Positions 1 through 9,997 of a stretch of DNA of 64,000 nucleotides are shown in pieces (position 1 is the stretch's first letter; every line of letters begins with the position of its first letter). The DNA is from Jaenimonas drosophilae (lineage: Eukaryota; Euglenozoa; Kinetoplastea; Trypanosomatida; Trypanosomatidae): assembly GCA_030849065.1 (NCBI GenBank), contig JASAON010001651.1, forward strand, positions 1-64,000. The letters run 5' to 3'. The position numbers and the translations under genes are program-made. The notes under the pieces are model-generated. The model had not been told where the DNA came from and searched no databases. It was given only the letters and a program-made list of their open reading frames with translations.

Positions 1-2
1 AG

Positions 3-38
3 GAGGCCCGCAAGGCCCGCAAGACCGTCAAGGCATAA
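3..38 (+). CDS. C-terminal end of a basic, ribosomal-type protein (partial)
   Basis: Reading from base 3 gives the last eleven residues (EARKARKTVKA) followed by TAA. The tail is made of Lys, Arg and Ala, and the 9-base unit GCCCGCAAG occurs twice in a row. Nearly all codons end in G or C, as in the eL20 gene at 35269 and unlike the regulatory genes nearby, which suggests a highly expressed ribosomal protein. Too little is present to name the protein. The 5' part lies outside the window. Confidence 0.5.
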   Translation, partial: EARKARKTVKA

Positions 39-333
39 TTTGGGTAGATGTGCTGCCAATGAAAACAACTAACTGAAGTCAATTTTGTTTTTGTTCATCT
101 CATTCAAAAAAAATAAAACATACATCTCATGCTGGTGATGAATTCAGCACTTGCGTTACCTGCCTATTTTCGTGTGCTGTGTGTATCCAGTGTATATCTG
201 TTTGCGCTTCCTTCTTGTCCTTGTCGGTGTGCTCGTAGTGACAACAAGGTAGCGCCACAAAAGGTTGTTGCGTGGCTCGGCGTCGCCTCATTCGTTTACA
301 GTGCAACGCATGATTCATTGCTAGCGAGGGATC
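39..333 (+). other. intergenic region with trans-splice signal
   Basis: No gene is seen. A T-rich stretch follows the upstream stop, then a pyrimidine-rich tract at about 198-224 with an AG at 237-238 that fits the spliced-leader acceptor for the cyclin gene. Between that AG and the cyclin ATG there is a four-codon upstream ORF (ATG at 310, stop ending at 324). Confidence 0.5.
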
Positions 334-1116
334 ATGGAGGTTGGCGCGCCAAGTGGGGATGGAGCGAACGGTGGAAGTGCCTCGTTCCTTCCCGTGTTCA
401 CGCGGTCTTACCTGAATTCTTCGATGAAGGCATACAACATCTCCCGTTTTGTGGTTGAACGGCTGAGTCTTGATGATGTTGTCTTCTTCACAAGCATGTG
501 CTACTGGCATGAGTTCGCCTGCTTGCGTGGCCACAAGAAGATTGACGAAGTTGTTCTTGCTGCTTCATGCGTCTTTTTAGCCGCAAAGGTCGAGCACTAC
601 AAAGTGCGCGTGGACCAAGTGGTCTCCATTGTGTTCGAGTGCACTGGCGAAGAAGCTAGTGGATGGCGTCAAATGCTGCTGGAGGTGGAGCTGGTCCTCT
701 GTGATGCCCTTCATTTTAATTTCCAGCGTGAAAACCCGAATGGGAGAATGCTGCTGCTGCTTGACACGCCGCCGGCGACGGGAGAGCAGGAGGATGGGCA
801 ACGAAGCCGTCGCTTGAAGGAGGTGGCGGCGCGTATTCTCGTCATTTCCTTGGTTGCTCCATTGTTCACGAAGGTGTCGGCGGAGGAGGTGGGGCGGGTG
901 GTGGCCTATCTCACGACGACCTACAGTGGATGCTCAGGGGCCTACGCTCACTTGTGGGAGCAGAACCCGCTTCCAACGGATGATGTGAAGCAGGGCATCG
1001 TCGAGGTGATTCTGGATACCTTTGAGCTGATGCACAAGCAGACCGGATTGAAGGCCCTTGACGATCAAATTGCGGAACGGCGTAAACGCCGGCGCTCTAC
1101 ACCACGCGTGGAGTGA
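334..1116 (+). CDS. cyclin, K/L/T-like
   Basis: 260-residue protein with one clear cyclin box. Residues about 60-150 show the family pattern: a helix with the conserved ACLRGHKK-type segment, VVLAASCVFLAAKVEH, and a later helix ending ALHFNFQRENP, all closest to the K/L/T (transcription and splicing kinase) cyclins. Such cyclins activate a CDK acting on RNA polymerase II or on splicing. In trypanosomes the L-type cyclin CYC12 partners CRK9, needed for spliced-leader trans-splicing; whether this is that orthologue cannot be settled by eye. The C-terminus ends in a basic run (RRKRRR), a possible nuclear localisation signal. The start is the first long-frame ATG after the acceptor near 238, with a short upstream ORF between them. 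Confidence 0.75.
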   Translation: MEVGAPSGDGANGGSASFLPVFTRSYLNSSMKAYNISRFVVERLSLDDVVFFTSMCYWHEFACLRGHKKIDEVVLAASCVFLAAKVEHYKVRVDQVVSIVFECTGEEASGWRQMLLEVELVLCDALHFNFQRENPNGRMLLLLDTPPATGEQEDGQRSRRLKEVAARILVISLVAPLFTKVSAEEVGRVVAYLTTTYSGCSGAYAHLWEQNPLPTDDVKQGIVEVILDTFELMHKQTGLKALDDQIAERRKRRRSTPRVE

Positions 1117-1341
1117 TCCGGCACGTGTGTTTGGTGGAGTACTTGAGCAACGTGGTGGTTTCTCATACACATGCCCGTTTGGGCATACCCAATGGAAGCT
1201 AGTTTTGTTGTGTTCTACTTGCCCCATGATGGACGTCATGTATCTTTCTCTTGGAGGATGATTGTATCACATATGACTTTTGTGTCTTTTGTCTTTGTTC
1301 CTGTTTTGTGTGACCAGTTCCTAGTGAAGGGAGAAGGTACA

Positions 1342-4300
1342 ATGCATCTTGTGGCAGATGCCTTCCCAACCCTACATTCGTGTTCCACGGGGTCTTTCGC
1401 CAGCGGAGAGTGCTTTGGCGGTGTATCAATCAATGCATCAGGGAGAATTCTTGCCGCCATCTCATCCACACAGTTACACCTCTTCGGTACACCACCGACA
1501 GCGACCCACTGGGCGAGCGTCTGCGTCCCTCGTACATTACAGGAGGAGAGCCCGTGCCAGTTTGTGCTCTGGCATCCTCAGCTTCCGAATGAGCTTGTGG
1601 TGATATCCAGCCATCGCATATTCTTCTATGAGGTGGACTTGGATTCTCATCAAGGACATCTCCAACAATCCACGTTTGGCAACAAAGACACGCCAACCTG
1701 CTCACCACTGCTCCCGCAGCCAGGAGCATCACGAGTGTGTCTAGGTGGAGAGCTTCCCATAGAGGCGGGCCGTGCAACGTCCGCTACTCATGCGGGGCCG
1801 CATGCATTTCTCGTCAGCACAACTGCGGGGGTGATTTTTGTTGTGAGCTGGACAAAACAAGAGGTGATTCATCAATGGAGTCTCACTTCCTTTCGCTCGC
1901 AAACACAATCACTGACGCTTCTTGACGTGAACACATCCCCCGAGAGTCATTCTCTCCGGATGAATGCTTCACAGTCCTTCACCTCCCAACAGCCAGTGGG
2001 ACGAGAGGTCCATCCTACTGACAGCGTGGTGGCACCAATTCCTGGTAGTGACACCGTGAGTTGGTCCAAATCGATGCAGCTACGCCACTCAGGCCCCATT
2101 GTTGTTGCACCTGGTCGGGTGAAGCGAGTGAACGCAGAAGCGGAGCAACAGCGCTCATCGTCTTCCTTTAGCGTTGTGCCCTCAATGCTGGGCTCATCAT
2201 CCAGGGTGTTGATGGATGTGCACGGGCGGAGTGAGTTGGAGCGTCTTACCGGAACATTTCTCAGCGCTTGTTGCAATCCCCATGCACGGATTTTAGCCTT
2301 TGTTTTATCTGGGGGGAGCATACTCGTGACGCACCCAGCGGATGGCTCCAGTGTGTGCTCCTTTTCTGCCCCTCTTCACGGCTGTCTGTATGACATGCCC
2401 AACGTGGCTATGGTAAGCATCAACGCCACCCACTCGTTGCTGGCTGTGGCGTATCGAGATGGCTCCCTCTCTTGTTTTGCCTTTGACTCCGCCACGCTTG
2501 CGTTGAAGAGTGACGCTGTGTGGCGCGTTCCCGCCGCTCAGGAGTCAGCGAAGCTGGACTCTGTGAGCGTGCTCCAGTGGAGCCCTTGCCATCACGAGGA
2601 GGTCCTCTGCATCGGCACGTACGAAGGAGGCCTCTCTTTATACCACGTCAACGGAACATGCCTGCTTCGGTCACGCCGGTCAGTCACTGACAACACCATC
2701 TCTTCCACCCCAGGATTTCTTGGGTCATACACAGTAAAGGGGTGCCTCCATGCGTGTTGGTCGCCGCGAGGCACGCGAATTGTCCTCGTGGAGCCATCAT
2801 CGCAGCAAGTGGCGTCCTATGCACTGGGCCAGGTTATAACATCCCCGTTCCAGTGCTCATCACGAGAGGACTTTGGGCACGTAGCGGTGCTTTATGACCA
2901 CCAACTCCAGCTCTGCCGTGGGACGGCTCGTGAAGGGGGAAAGTTGGAGATGGTTACCCCAACCACCTACCTCAGCACTTCATGTTCGTCACTCCGCTTC
3001 GGCGCTATATCTCCCAGTGGCCAGTATGTGATGTGTTCGGGGACTATTGGGTGTACTGTGTTGGATCGTCGCACCCATCGATGGTGTTCAAGTGACGCGT
3101 CAGAGGTCTTTTCCTGTGTGGCTCATCCCACCTGGCTCATGGAGGAGGTCATGGCGTTGCCCATCTACACCCACACAACACTTCAGTGTGAAATTGTCCT
3201 TCTACGTCCAGCATCTCCATCACCGCGACAGCATATCTCTCGACTTCCCATGGACGCAAAACCAATGCTCTTGGGCTCCTCTCCAGGAAACCACCCACGA
3301 GAGGCATTTTTCTCCGTTGTGAATGTGGACCAACGTCTGCGTATGTACCGAGTAACCATGGACCAGAGAAGAGCCCATTGTGTTGTGGTGCCACTGCAGA
3401 GTGTGACGCTGCTCGGAAACTTGAGGAATCCGCTTTCGGCAATTCCTCTTGGAAGGTGCCGGGAGCAGGAACGCCCATGGATGCTGCTTCATAGCAGTGT
3501 AGATCATGGTCTCAAGTTGGCCAGCTGGGGCCCACCGAAGGAGGAGATACCCGATCGCCCACCAGGAGATCCAGAGGCCACAGTGATTCCTCTTGTGCCG
3601 TTCGGCCATGATGGCACGCCCATGGTTCTTCAGGTGTGGCAGGACCATCTCCATCCAACGAAGGACTTATGCTTCATTGTACACGAGCACGCGGGGCTCT
3701 ACTTCTACCACGTTATTCCCACGAAGGAAGGCGGTACTAGCCCAGATGCCACATTCATGATTGAGCGCACCATGATTGCCGCGACGGAGGGCGATATGAC
3801 CGCCTTGGGCATTGAAGCTGCGAATGGTTGTGTGATGATTGCGGAGATGCGCTCGGATGCACCGGCACAGCGTCGCAGTAGATCTTCTTCGCCCATGCAT
3901 TTGCGCTCTGTGCTCTACGCACATGCCATTCTTACCTCCGTGGTCCAACAAAACATTGCGGGTGACTCACCCAATGCACATAGTGTGCGGCGGGCTTCGT
4001 TGGTAACCCAGTGGAGCTGCGATCCTGGACTGTGCTTCTGGCTTGAGCAGCTCAGACAGCGAGGCACATTTGTTCAGACTGTTGATCTCTGCCTGCACAC
4101 TATTCTCAATGACTGGCCATCCAGTGGACAGCACAGTGGCCAGCGGCTTCATGCTCTGCAGTGGATGCTCTCCATGCTGCGGAACTATCCCGAGTTCCAT
4201 GAGGTGGTTGTGGGCTGCTTGCGCAAGATTGAAACCAAGAAATCTGTGATGTTGCTTGATTTGTTGGGCAGCCCGATGAATGTGTATCAGGAGTGTATTG

Positions 4301-5424
4301 CCCATTACCAGTTTCGCGAGGCAGCCCACCTCGTTCGACTCATCATGATGGGAAACCTCCGCTGGACGATGATTGAGGGTTCCGAGGACCCTCAGGGACC
4401 CGTGGCTTCCCTCCAACAGGCCAGTGACTGTGTTGTGGATCTGTTTGGACGCTCCCTGAGCCATGGAGACTACGACGGAGCAAATAACCTTCTTCGTTTT
4501 CTTGCCCTGCTTCACCACGAGATGGAGCTCCCTGGTGGGACGAGTGCGTACGGCACGCAACCCCCGCTCATCGTCCGCTTACTTCCTCAGTGGCTGCGTG
4601 GCCCTTCCACCTCTCGGCCAACGCTTGCGGATCACCCATCCTTGCGCGTGGACCTTCCCACCGTCTCGCCAACAACACGCAATCACTCCGCCTTCGAGTC
4701 AATCCAGGGTCCACAACCCACCTTGGTCAACGAGAGTGCGTCTGCGGTTGTGGAAGGAAGTCCAACATGTGAGATGTTGCGTCTGTTTGAGCTCCACCCA
4801 GAGCTTCCCCGCTCTCTGGTGGCAGAGGGGCTACGTCTTCTCGTCAATGGCCTTCTTGGTGAGCTGGATGACTTCCTCCGCACATTTTCATGTAGTCCAG
4901 CCCACTTTGTGAATGTGCACTTGTCCGATTTTGATTCGAAGATGCAGGTGGATCTTGAGGAGTCATCCGCGACCTTCAACACTTTCCTAAGTGGATTGCA
5001 CAATCAGCTGGGAATTCCCCTTCCCCATCACACGATTGGTGCTCGCGGGGTGAAGCAGCTCCAAGGTTATCAAGTGGCCCTGGATGAAGGTGACGCCACA
5101 GGCGAGGTGATGAGTGATTGGACTCAGGCGCAGTGCATTTTATACAGCAATGCCAACGTTCTGCAGCTGACAGAGAAGTGGCGCGTCATGCTTGCGGGAC
5201 ACCCACTTCACGAGCTTGCACTTGACTTGCTGCTCATGAGGAAGTCGAATGTGATGAATGCCATTCACCGCCTTGATGATGGAGGTACCACAGAAGGTTG
5301 TGACGCGTCTTTGATGCGCGTGATTATCTCTGGGCTGAGTTCTGTGCCAGGTCTACATGCCTACCACAAGTTGCTGACCACCTCGTACCAGCAGGTGGAT
5401 GCCGCTCGTGATGCTCAACGATGA
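1342..5424 (+). CDS. RIC1: RIC1 homologue (Rab6 GEF complex subunit)
   Basis: 1360-residue protein. The first 800 or so residues look like divergent WD40/beta-propeller repeats (recurrent patterns such as LQWSPCHHEEVLCIG and HACWSPRGTRIVLV). Residues about 937-1055 match the RIC1 domain: a helical segment with LDLLGSPMNVYQECIAHYQF, then AAHLVRLI, then GDYDGANNLLRFLALL. RIC1 with RGP1 forms the exchange factor for Rab6/Ypt6 in retrograde traffic to the trans-Golgi; RGP1 is not in this window. The open frame extends to an ATG at 1171, but a pyrimidine tract at 1278-1310 with AGs at 1317 and 1324 lies inside it. The first ATG after them, 1342, gives an N-terminus (MHLVADAFP) like other RIC1 proteins. 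The C-terminal 300 residues are divergent. Confidence 0.75.
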   Translation: MHLVADAFPTLHSCSTGSFASGECFGGVSINASGRILAAISSTQLHLFGTPPTATHWASVCVPRTLQEESPCQFVLWHPQLPNELVVISSHRIFFYEVDLDSHQGHLQQSTFGNKDTPTCSPLLPQPGASRVCLGGELPIEAGRATSATHAGPHAFLVSTTAGVIFVVSWTKQEVIHQWSLTSFRSQTQSLTLLDVNTSPESHSLRMNASQSFTSQQPVGREVHPTDSVVAPIPGSDTVSWSKSMQLRHSGPIVVAPGRVKRVNAEAEQQRSSSSFSVVPSMLGSSSRVLMDVHGRSELERLTGTFLSACCNPHARILAFVLSGGSILVTHPADGSSVCSFSAPLHGCLYDMPNVAMVSINATHSLLAVAYRDGSLSCFAFDSATLALKSDAVWRVPAAQESAKLDSVSVLQWSPCHHEEVLCIGTYEGGLSLYHVNGTCLLRSRRSVTDNTISSTPGFLGSYTVKGCLHACWSPRGTRIVLVEPSSQQVASYALGQVITSPFQCSSREDFGHVAVLYDHQLQLCRGTAREGGKLEMVTPTTYLSTSCSSLRFGAISPSGQYVMCSGTIGCTVLDRRTHRWCSSDASEVFSCVAHPTWLMEEVMALPIYTHTTLQCEIVLLRPASPSPRQHISRLPMDAKPMLLGSSPGNHPREAFFSVVNVDQRLRMYRVTMDQRRAHCVVVPLQSVTLLGNLRNPLSAIPLGRCREQERPWMLLHSSVDHGLKLASWGPPKEEIPDRPPGDPEATVIPLVPFGHDGTPMVLQVWQDHLHPTKDLCFIVHEHAGLYFYHVIPTKEGGTSPDATFMIERTMIAATEGDMTALGIEAANGCVMIAEMRSDAPAQRRSRSSSPMHLRSVLYAHAILTSVVQQNIAGDSPNAHSVRRASLVTQWSCDPGLCFWLEQLRQRGTFVQTVDLCLHTILNDWPSSGQHSGQRLHALQWMLSMLRNYPEFHEVVVGCLRKIETKKSVMLLDLLGSPMNVYQECIAHYQFREAAHLVRLIMMGNLRWTMIEGSEDPQGPVASLQQASDCVVDLFGRSLSHGDYDGANNLLRFLALLHHEMELPGGTSAYGTQPPLIVRLLPQWLRGPSTSRPTLADHPSLRVDLPTVSPTTRNHSAFESIQGPQPTLVNESASAVVEGSPTCEMLRLFELHPELPRSLVAEGLRLLVNGLLGELDDFLRTFSCSPAHFVNVHLSDFDSKMQVDLEESSATFNTFLSGLHNQLGIPLPHHTIGARGVKQLQGYQVALDEGDATGEVMSDWTQAQCILYSNANVLQLTEKWRVMLAGHPLHELALDLLLMRKSNVMNAIHRLDDGGTTEGCDASLMRVIISGLSSVPGLHAYHKLLTTSYQQVDAARDAQR

Positions 5425-5855
5425 CCTGTTGCACTAATTCTCTGCTTCAACACAAAGTTGTCTGTACGCGTTTCTCATGTCTGTGTGACGAATGCCCACT
5501 ATCCCAGCACAGTTTCATGCTCTACCGATATCCTTGCCACCTATATGTCTTCTCTTGTTCTTGTCCATAGTCTGTTTTTTCTTTTCTGGGTTTGTGCCCC
5601 CTCTGCCTTGTGTGCACTGGAGTGGAACGACCCCCTTCCAAGACCCCTCCAACATTGAGGAGTTGCGTGCAAAGAACATCGTACCTGCCCATCATTTTTT
5701 GTTGTTTTCCATCTAGGCCGACTACTACCGTCGTGGAAGGCACCTGTAGTGCGAGCTTGGCCTCGTGTGACCATCTTGTGTGTCGCTTTCAACACCCAAT
5801 TTTGTTCCTCTCTACCTCCCTCCCCTACACCACCGCCACAATCCACACACGTGTC
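5425..5855 (+). other. intergenic region and 5' UTR of the STE-type kinase
   Basis: No gene is seen. A pyrimidine-rich run (TTTTTTGTTGTTTTCCATCT) ends in an AG at 5715-5716, a strong candidate trans-splice acceptor. From there to 5855 there is no ATG, so the first start codon on the mature mRNA would be the kinase ATG at 5856. Confidence 0.6.
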
Positions 5856-8804
5856 ATGGACCCAAGACTGGCAGCGGCCAGGGCCACTCGGTGGGATCGT
5901 CTGGTAGCAGTGCTGGAGTGTGTGGAGCCACAGCAGGTTATTGAGGCTTCCAGGATTTTGGAACGTGCGAAGAAGCTTCACGTCAGTGATGTGGAGCTCT
6001 TCAGTCTCCTTGCCATGCACTATCAGGATGGCCAGGAGGGGATCCTCTTTGACGCCCTCAACTTTGAAGTCCTCGCGCTAACGTGGATTTCGTGGGCCCA
6101 GGAGGTGCACCGAAGCTATGTGGCACTTCGAGGGGGTTCACCAAAGCTGAGTGAGGACAGCGCCTTAACGACGTCCAACTCCGCCGCCTCATTGGATGGC
6201 CAAGGCTTCTCCAGACAGAACACATGCCCCTTTGGGAACAGCCTGCCCACAGAGACACACGCCCCACCCGTCGCGCGTGTGAATCTTTCTGGACGCAAGT
6301 CACGCGCAGTGCAGTCGCCCTACCAGCGCTTTGATCTCGTCAGTGACACCACCTCGGATGGCATCTTGGACTCCCTCCGAGATGGTACAACCCTCTACGC
6401 CCTTGTGTTGGAGGCGCTGGAGCACAGCCGTCAGCTGCAGTCCATCGCACAGGAGTACCGAGACCACCCAGAGACCATCACGGCTGTTGCACGTGAGCTC
6501 CTCTTTCCCTCTCTTCCATGCAGTGGAGGAACCCCCATTAGGCCGTGTGGTGCATCTGCTTCCCCCAAGTCCGCGAAGCGAGCTCCCGGACAGAATGCTT
6601 CCAAGAAGGTGGACTTCACCTCGTTCTACGATGAGAGACGTAATGTGGTTGAAGTGGAGCGCACCGTGGGTACGCTCAATGCGGTGTGTGAGCAGTACCT
6701 CCACTGGAATCCAGATGAACACCAGGGTGAGCCATTTTTTCTGACGAGAAGACATGACTTGCTGGCCGCCACGAAGAATGAAGACGAGCTGAATTTTCTG
6801 CTGCGCCTTCATTGGTTGGCAGTGGAGTTGTTCCTGAAGATTAATGATCCCCAAATTGTGCCTGTTCCACCTCACGTGAGCTTCATCTTGATGCAGAAGG
6901 GAGACCTCTTCTTCTCCGCCAGTACACGAGATACCGAGGAGCTGGAGAATGACCTTGCTGTTGGGATTGCCACCAAGTGCAGCTGCCTACCCCATTCCAA
7001 TCGCCTCAGCGTGACCAAGAACAATCGTGGATCGGTGGACATCACCCACCCTACCCACCAGCCACAGGGGGTAAACTACCCCTGTACAGTAGTCAGCGGG
7101 GAAACCTTCCTGTACGTCCCACGATTGCGTGGCTTCTACCCACTCTGGCAGGTGCTTCGCTATCGTCTCCGACACTGGGATGATCAATCGTGGTTCTTTG
7201 ACATGTCAGATGAGCAACAAAAGACGATGGAGCTTCTTCTGGGAACTCAACCAGTGAAGTCGTTGAGCTCTGCCACCAACAACATGTCTGTTTGCCTGGC
7301 AGAGCACGGTCCAAGCTCCTCCGTCCTCACAGGGAGCAAGTCGATGGCCCACCAAACCAAGGCCATCACCACCTTTGACTTGACGATGCAGAGCTCCTCT
7401 GTTCACCGGTTGCGAGGCGGCCAGCTGCGCTCTGGTGAGATGGAGCGGAGCGAGGCAATACCTTCTGTTGTGTCTCAAGGACGGCTCAGTCCAGCGGTGT
7501 CAATGGTCCGTCAAAACCGGCGCGCCGATCCAAATGCACACCTCGACGGGGTACGGGGTGTGTCAGATTCTACGTCCCCCTTGCGTACTCCCCCGCTCGC
7601 GGAGACCTCACCGGTGATCTCCCCCACCCATGCTTCTGTAGGAGCGGTGTTTGAGGCCGAATCGGTCCCTGACTTCGCGCTCACGCAACGTCCACACCCA
7701 TCCACAGCGTTCTCCAACCCTCTGCAGCCGGTGGAGCTGGGTGAGGCGGGAACGATTGCCTCCTGCACACTCTCTGTGGTTCACAGCTCACAGGCGATCA
7801 TTGCAACGGGGTCACGCCCTGAGGTGGAGGACAGCGTCGTTCCGGCCTTGATGGATGACTTCAGTGAGGCCTACTTCAGCGAGGCTCAACGCCGAATCCT
7901 CAACTTCTCTGCCACGGTTGTGGAGGAGGGGCGTGGGGTCATTGCCGTGAAGGAACACTGCTTCCGCGTGAGCGGTAGGCCAATTGGTAAAGGAGCCTTT
8001 GGTGCGGTGTATCAGGCGCTGGACTTGGAAACAGGCATCATCATGGCCGTGAAGCAAAGCCGATACTGCTTTGACAACGACCGCACAAACCTCAATTGGA
8101 GGGAGCTCCAGACGTGCTCCATGCTGCCTTCACATCCCAATGTCATCACCTTTTACGGTGCCTCCAAGGAGGTTGAGACGCACCAGCTTCTTCTCGTTCT
8201 TGAGTATGCGAGTGGTGGCAGCATTATGAACACCTACCGAAGCTTTCGACCCATTCCAGAGCACCTCTTCTACCATCACGCCCGTGGAATTGCCCTTGGC
8301 CTGAAGCATCTTCACGATCATGATGTCATTCATGGAGATATGAAGCCAGAGAATGTGCTCACACGTTCCAACGGCACAGTTGCCATCAGTGACTTTGGTT
8401 GTAGCAGATTGCATAGAGGGTCAAGCAGTGAGTTCTCGGCCGCATCGTCAGATTCATGGCTGCTTGTGGGCACTGCTGCCTACATGCCTCCCGAGGTGAT
8501 TGCCAACGAGCCTTCTCCACTGTCAGATGTGTGGTCCTATGCGTGTACGCTGCTCACTCTGTGGCTAGACGAGCTTCCATGGTCCCACACCCTTGATGAA
8601 GATGTCATCCACCAGGTGACGCCTCTCATGTATCAGATCGTTCATTCTGACCTGAGCCCTTTTGACAATGCACAAATTGCTCGTGCTCCACGATGGTTGC
8701 AAAAGATTGCAAGGCGGTCATTTGAGCGAGACGTTCAGAAACGTGCCACAACGAACGAGGTGTTGTCTATTCTCTCCGAGTACAATCATACACCCTTGGT
8801 GTAA
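5856..8804 (+). CDS. STE-type (MAPKKK-like) protein kinase, non-RD
   Basis: 982 residues: a long N-terminal region I do not recognise (1-700, Ser/Pro-rich in its second half) and a C-terminal kinase domain (about 700-982). Visible motifs are the glycine loop GKGAFG (711 on), the ATP-anchoring Lys in MAVKQ (K733), the catalytic loop HGDMKPEN (H826-G827-D828), DFG (D846) and the activation-segment end MPPE (near 878). All catalytic residues are present, but the Arg of the usual HRD is Gly. The domain is closest to the STE11/MAPKKK group. Two short conserved-looking blocks at the N-terminus (residues 1-90 and 155-210) may be a docking or dimerisation region. The open frame extends further upstream but without an ATG; M1 is the first ATG after the acceptor at 5715-5716. 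Confidence 0.85.
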   Translation: MDPRLAAARATRWDRLVAVLECVEPQQVIEASRILERAKKLHVSDVELFSLLAMHYQDGQEGILFDALNFEVLALTWISWAQEVHRSYVALRGGSPKLSEDSALTTSNSAASLDGQGFSRQNTCPFGNSLPTETHAPPVARVNLSGRKSRAVQSPYQRFDLVSDTTSDGILDSLRDGTTLYALVLEALEHSRQLQSIAQEYRDHPETITAVARELLFPSLPCSGGTPIRPCGASASPKSAKRAPGQNASKKVDFTSFYDERRNVVEVERTVGTLNAVCEQYLHWNPDEHQGEPFFLTRRHDLLAATKNEDELNFLLRLHWLAVELFLKINDPQIVPVPPHVSFILMQKGDLFFSASTRDTEELENDLAVGIATKCSCLPHSNRLSVTKNNRGSVDITHPTHQPQGVNYPCTVVSGETFLYVPRLRGFYPLWQVLRYRLRHWDDQSWFFDMSDEQQKTMELLLGTQPVKSLSSATNNMSVCLAEHGPSSSVLTGSKSMAHQTKAITTFDLTMQSSSVHRLRGGQLRSGEMERSEAIPSVVSQGRLSPAVSMVRQNRRADPNAHLDGVRGVSDSTSPLRTPPLAETSPVISPTHASVGAVFEAESVPDFALTQRPHPSTAFSNPLQPVELGEAGTIASCTLSVVHSSQAIIATGSRPEVEDSVVPALMDDFSEAYFSEAQRRILNFSATVVEEGRGVIAVKEHCFRVSGRPIGKGAFGAVYQALDLETGIIMAVKQSRYCFDNDRTNLNWRELQTCSMLPSHPNVITFYGASKEVETHQLLLVLEYASGGSIMNTYRSFRPIPEHLFYHHARGIALGLKHLHDHDVIHGDMKPENVLTRSNGTVAISDFGCSRLHRGSSSEFSAASSDSWLLVGTAAYMPPEVIANEPSPLSDVWSYACTLLTLWLDELPWSHTLDEDVIHQVTPLMYQIVHSDLSPFDNAQIARAPRWLQKIARRSFERDVQKRATTNEVLSILSEYNHTPLV

Positions 8805-9311
8805 ATGAGATAGGGAGAAAACGCCACAGTTGGCCTCACCTCGGCAATGTGTTACTCACGGTTTCACAGTGGTATCACCGCTCGTGTTCCTTCCTGTGTT
8901 GAACCAGACAATAGAGTGAGCGGTATACGTTCTCAATCTGTTCTCATTCTCCGCTGTTGTGTACTCTGGTGATCCAATGAGCAATATGATGTGTGGCTCA
9001 TGCAGAGTTGACCACTGCTTCCTTGATTTTTATTGTGTCGGCGTGCCGACGTCCTGCTCCAACTGGTTGAACGTGAGCGGGGAAGGTAGCTTAGCAACAA
9101 CAACTTCTTGAATTCATTCATGTAGTTTGCCGCGTTTATTCATGTGGCGCAGCTTATTGAATACAGTTCATTGCTTCATGGTTGTACCCCCGCTTCTTCC
9201 CCATTCTCCCTCTGCATTCTCTTCTGGTAGTTATTGTAGTACAGAGACATCGTCGCAGAGGAGCCCCTCGACCTGGAGTATAACTGATACACACAACAAA
9301 CGGTTCGTAAG
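8805..9311 (+). other. intergenic region and 5' UTR of the SPRY gene
   Basis: No coding signal. A pyrimidine-rich tract at about 9186-9226 ends in an AG at 9229-9230, the likely trans-splice acceptor. The 81 bases between it and the ATG at 9312 contain no other ATG. Confidence 0.55.
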
Positions 9312-9809
9312 ATGGGCTTAGATATTTTTGAAGTGGAGAGCTCCACCCCACATCCTGGAGTAGTCATTGATGGATCGACCGCTCAGCGAGAGACGAATGG
9401 TGGCTGGGTTACTCTCCGCTCCAAAACGCCCTTGTCAGCCTCCAATCACCAGTGGGCTCTACGTGTGATGGATCAAGGTGAGAGCAATGATGGAACGGGG
9501 CTCATGATGGGCCTCCTCCCGCAGCTCAACCCCGACATGGTTGGCCTTATGGGGAGCAAGTACATCTCCGATCTCGGCGGGTGGTGCCTCTCTCGATCAG
9601 GAGATACGTATGGAGCCTGGAAGTGTGAGCGCCTTCCCTTCTCCACTGGGTGTGTTGTGGAGTTTGACCTCGATGTCTCGTCAGGAACCTTGTACATCAT
9701 CTGCGGCAAGAAGAAGGCTACTGGCCATATTTCATCTCTCACGGAGAGTGACGTGGTCTACCCCGCCTTTTCCATGTACTACCTCAATCAAAAGCTAACC
9801 TTTGTGTAG
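9312..9809 (+). CDS. small SPRY-domain protein
   Basis: 165 residues, almost entirely one SPRY/B30.2-like beta-sandwich (about 30-160). Recognisable elements are the early WALRV strand, GLMMGLLPQ, the central GGWCLSRSGDTYGAWKCE segment with conserved Gly and Trp, VVEFDLDVSSGTLYI and the final VYPAFSMY. SPRY domains bind partner proteins. No catalytic or targeting domain is attached, so this is a stand-alone adaptor; its partner cannot be inferred. The start is the first ATG after the acceptor at 9229-9230. Confidence 0.65.
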   Translation: MGLDIFEVESSTPHPGVVIDGSTAQRETNGGWVTLRSKTPLSASNHQWALRVMDQGESNDGTGLMMGLLPQLNPDMVGLMGSKYISDLGGWCLSRSGDTYGAWKCERLPFSTGCVVEFDLDVSSGTLYIICGKKKATGHISSLTESDVVYPAFSMYYLNQKLTFV

Positions 9810-9958
9810 GTTAGGTGGGGTGAGGTCAGAGGTGGTTAATGTGAAGGGTGTACGCATGAGTGCCGTGAAGTCTGTGACCGTTCGTTGGATGTTCATCATG
9901 TTTGAGCTCACCATTCATTGTTTTCTTCCTCTCTTGTCATTATGCAGAGGATTACCCA

Positions 9959-9997
9959 ATGAAGCGAGATGAGGGACGATGCGTCAGATGTGTCTGA
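9959..9997 (+). promoter_or_regulatory. short upstream ORF overlapping the next gene's start
   Basis: If trans-splicing uses the AG at 9946-9947 after the pyrimidine run at 9921-9940, the first ATG on the mRNA is at 9959. It opens a 12-codon frame ending in TGA at 9995-9997 that overlaps the main ATG at 9969 in the +1 frame relation. This would be expected to lower translation of the downstream protein, unless a later acceptor (for example the AG at 9967-9968) is used. Confidence 0.35.

Noticed and set aside
1171..1341. 57-residue N-terminal extension of the RIC1 frame
   Set aside because: It contains the pyrimidine tract and acceptor AGs for this mRNA and so is probably not in the mature transcript.
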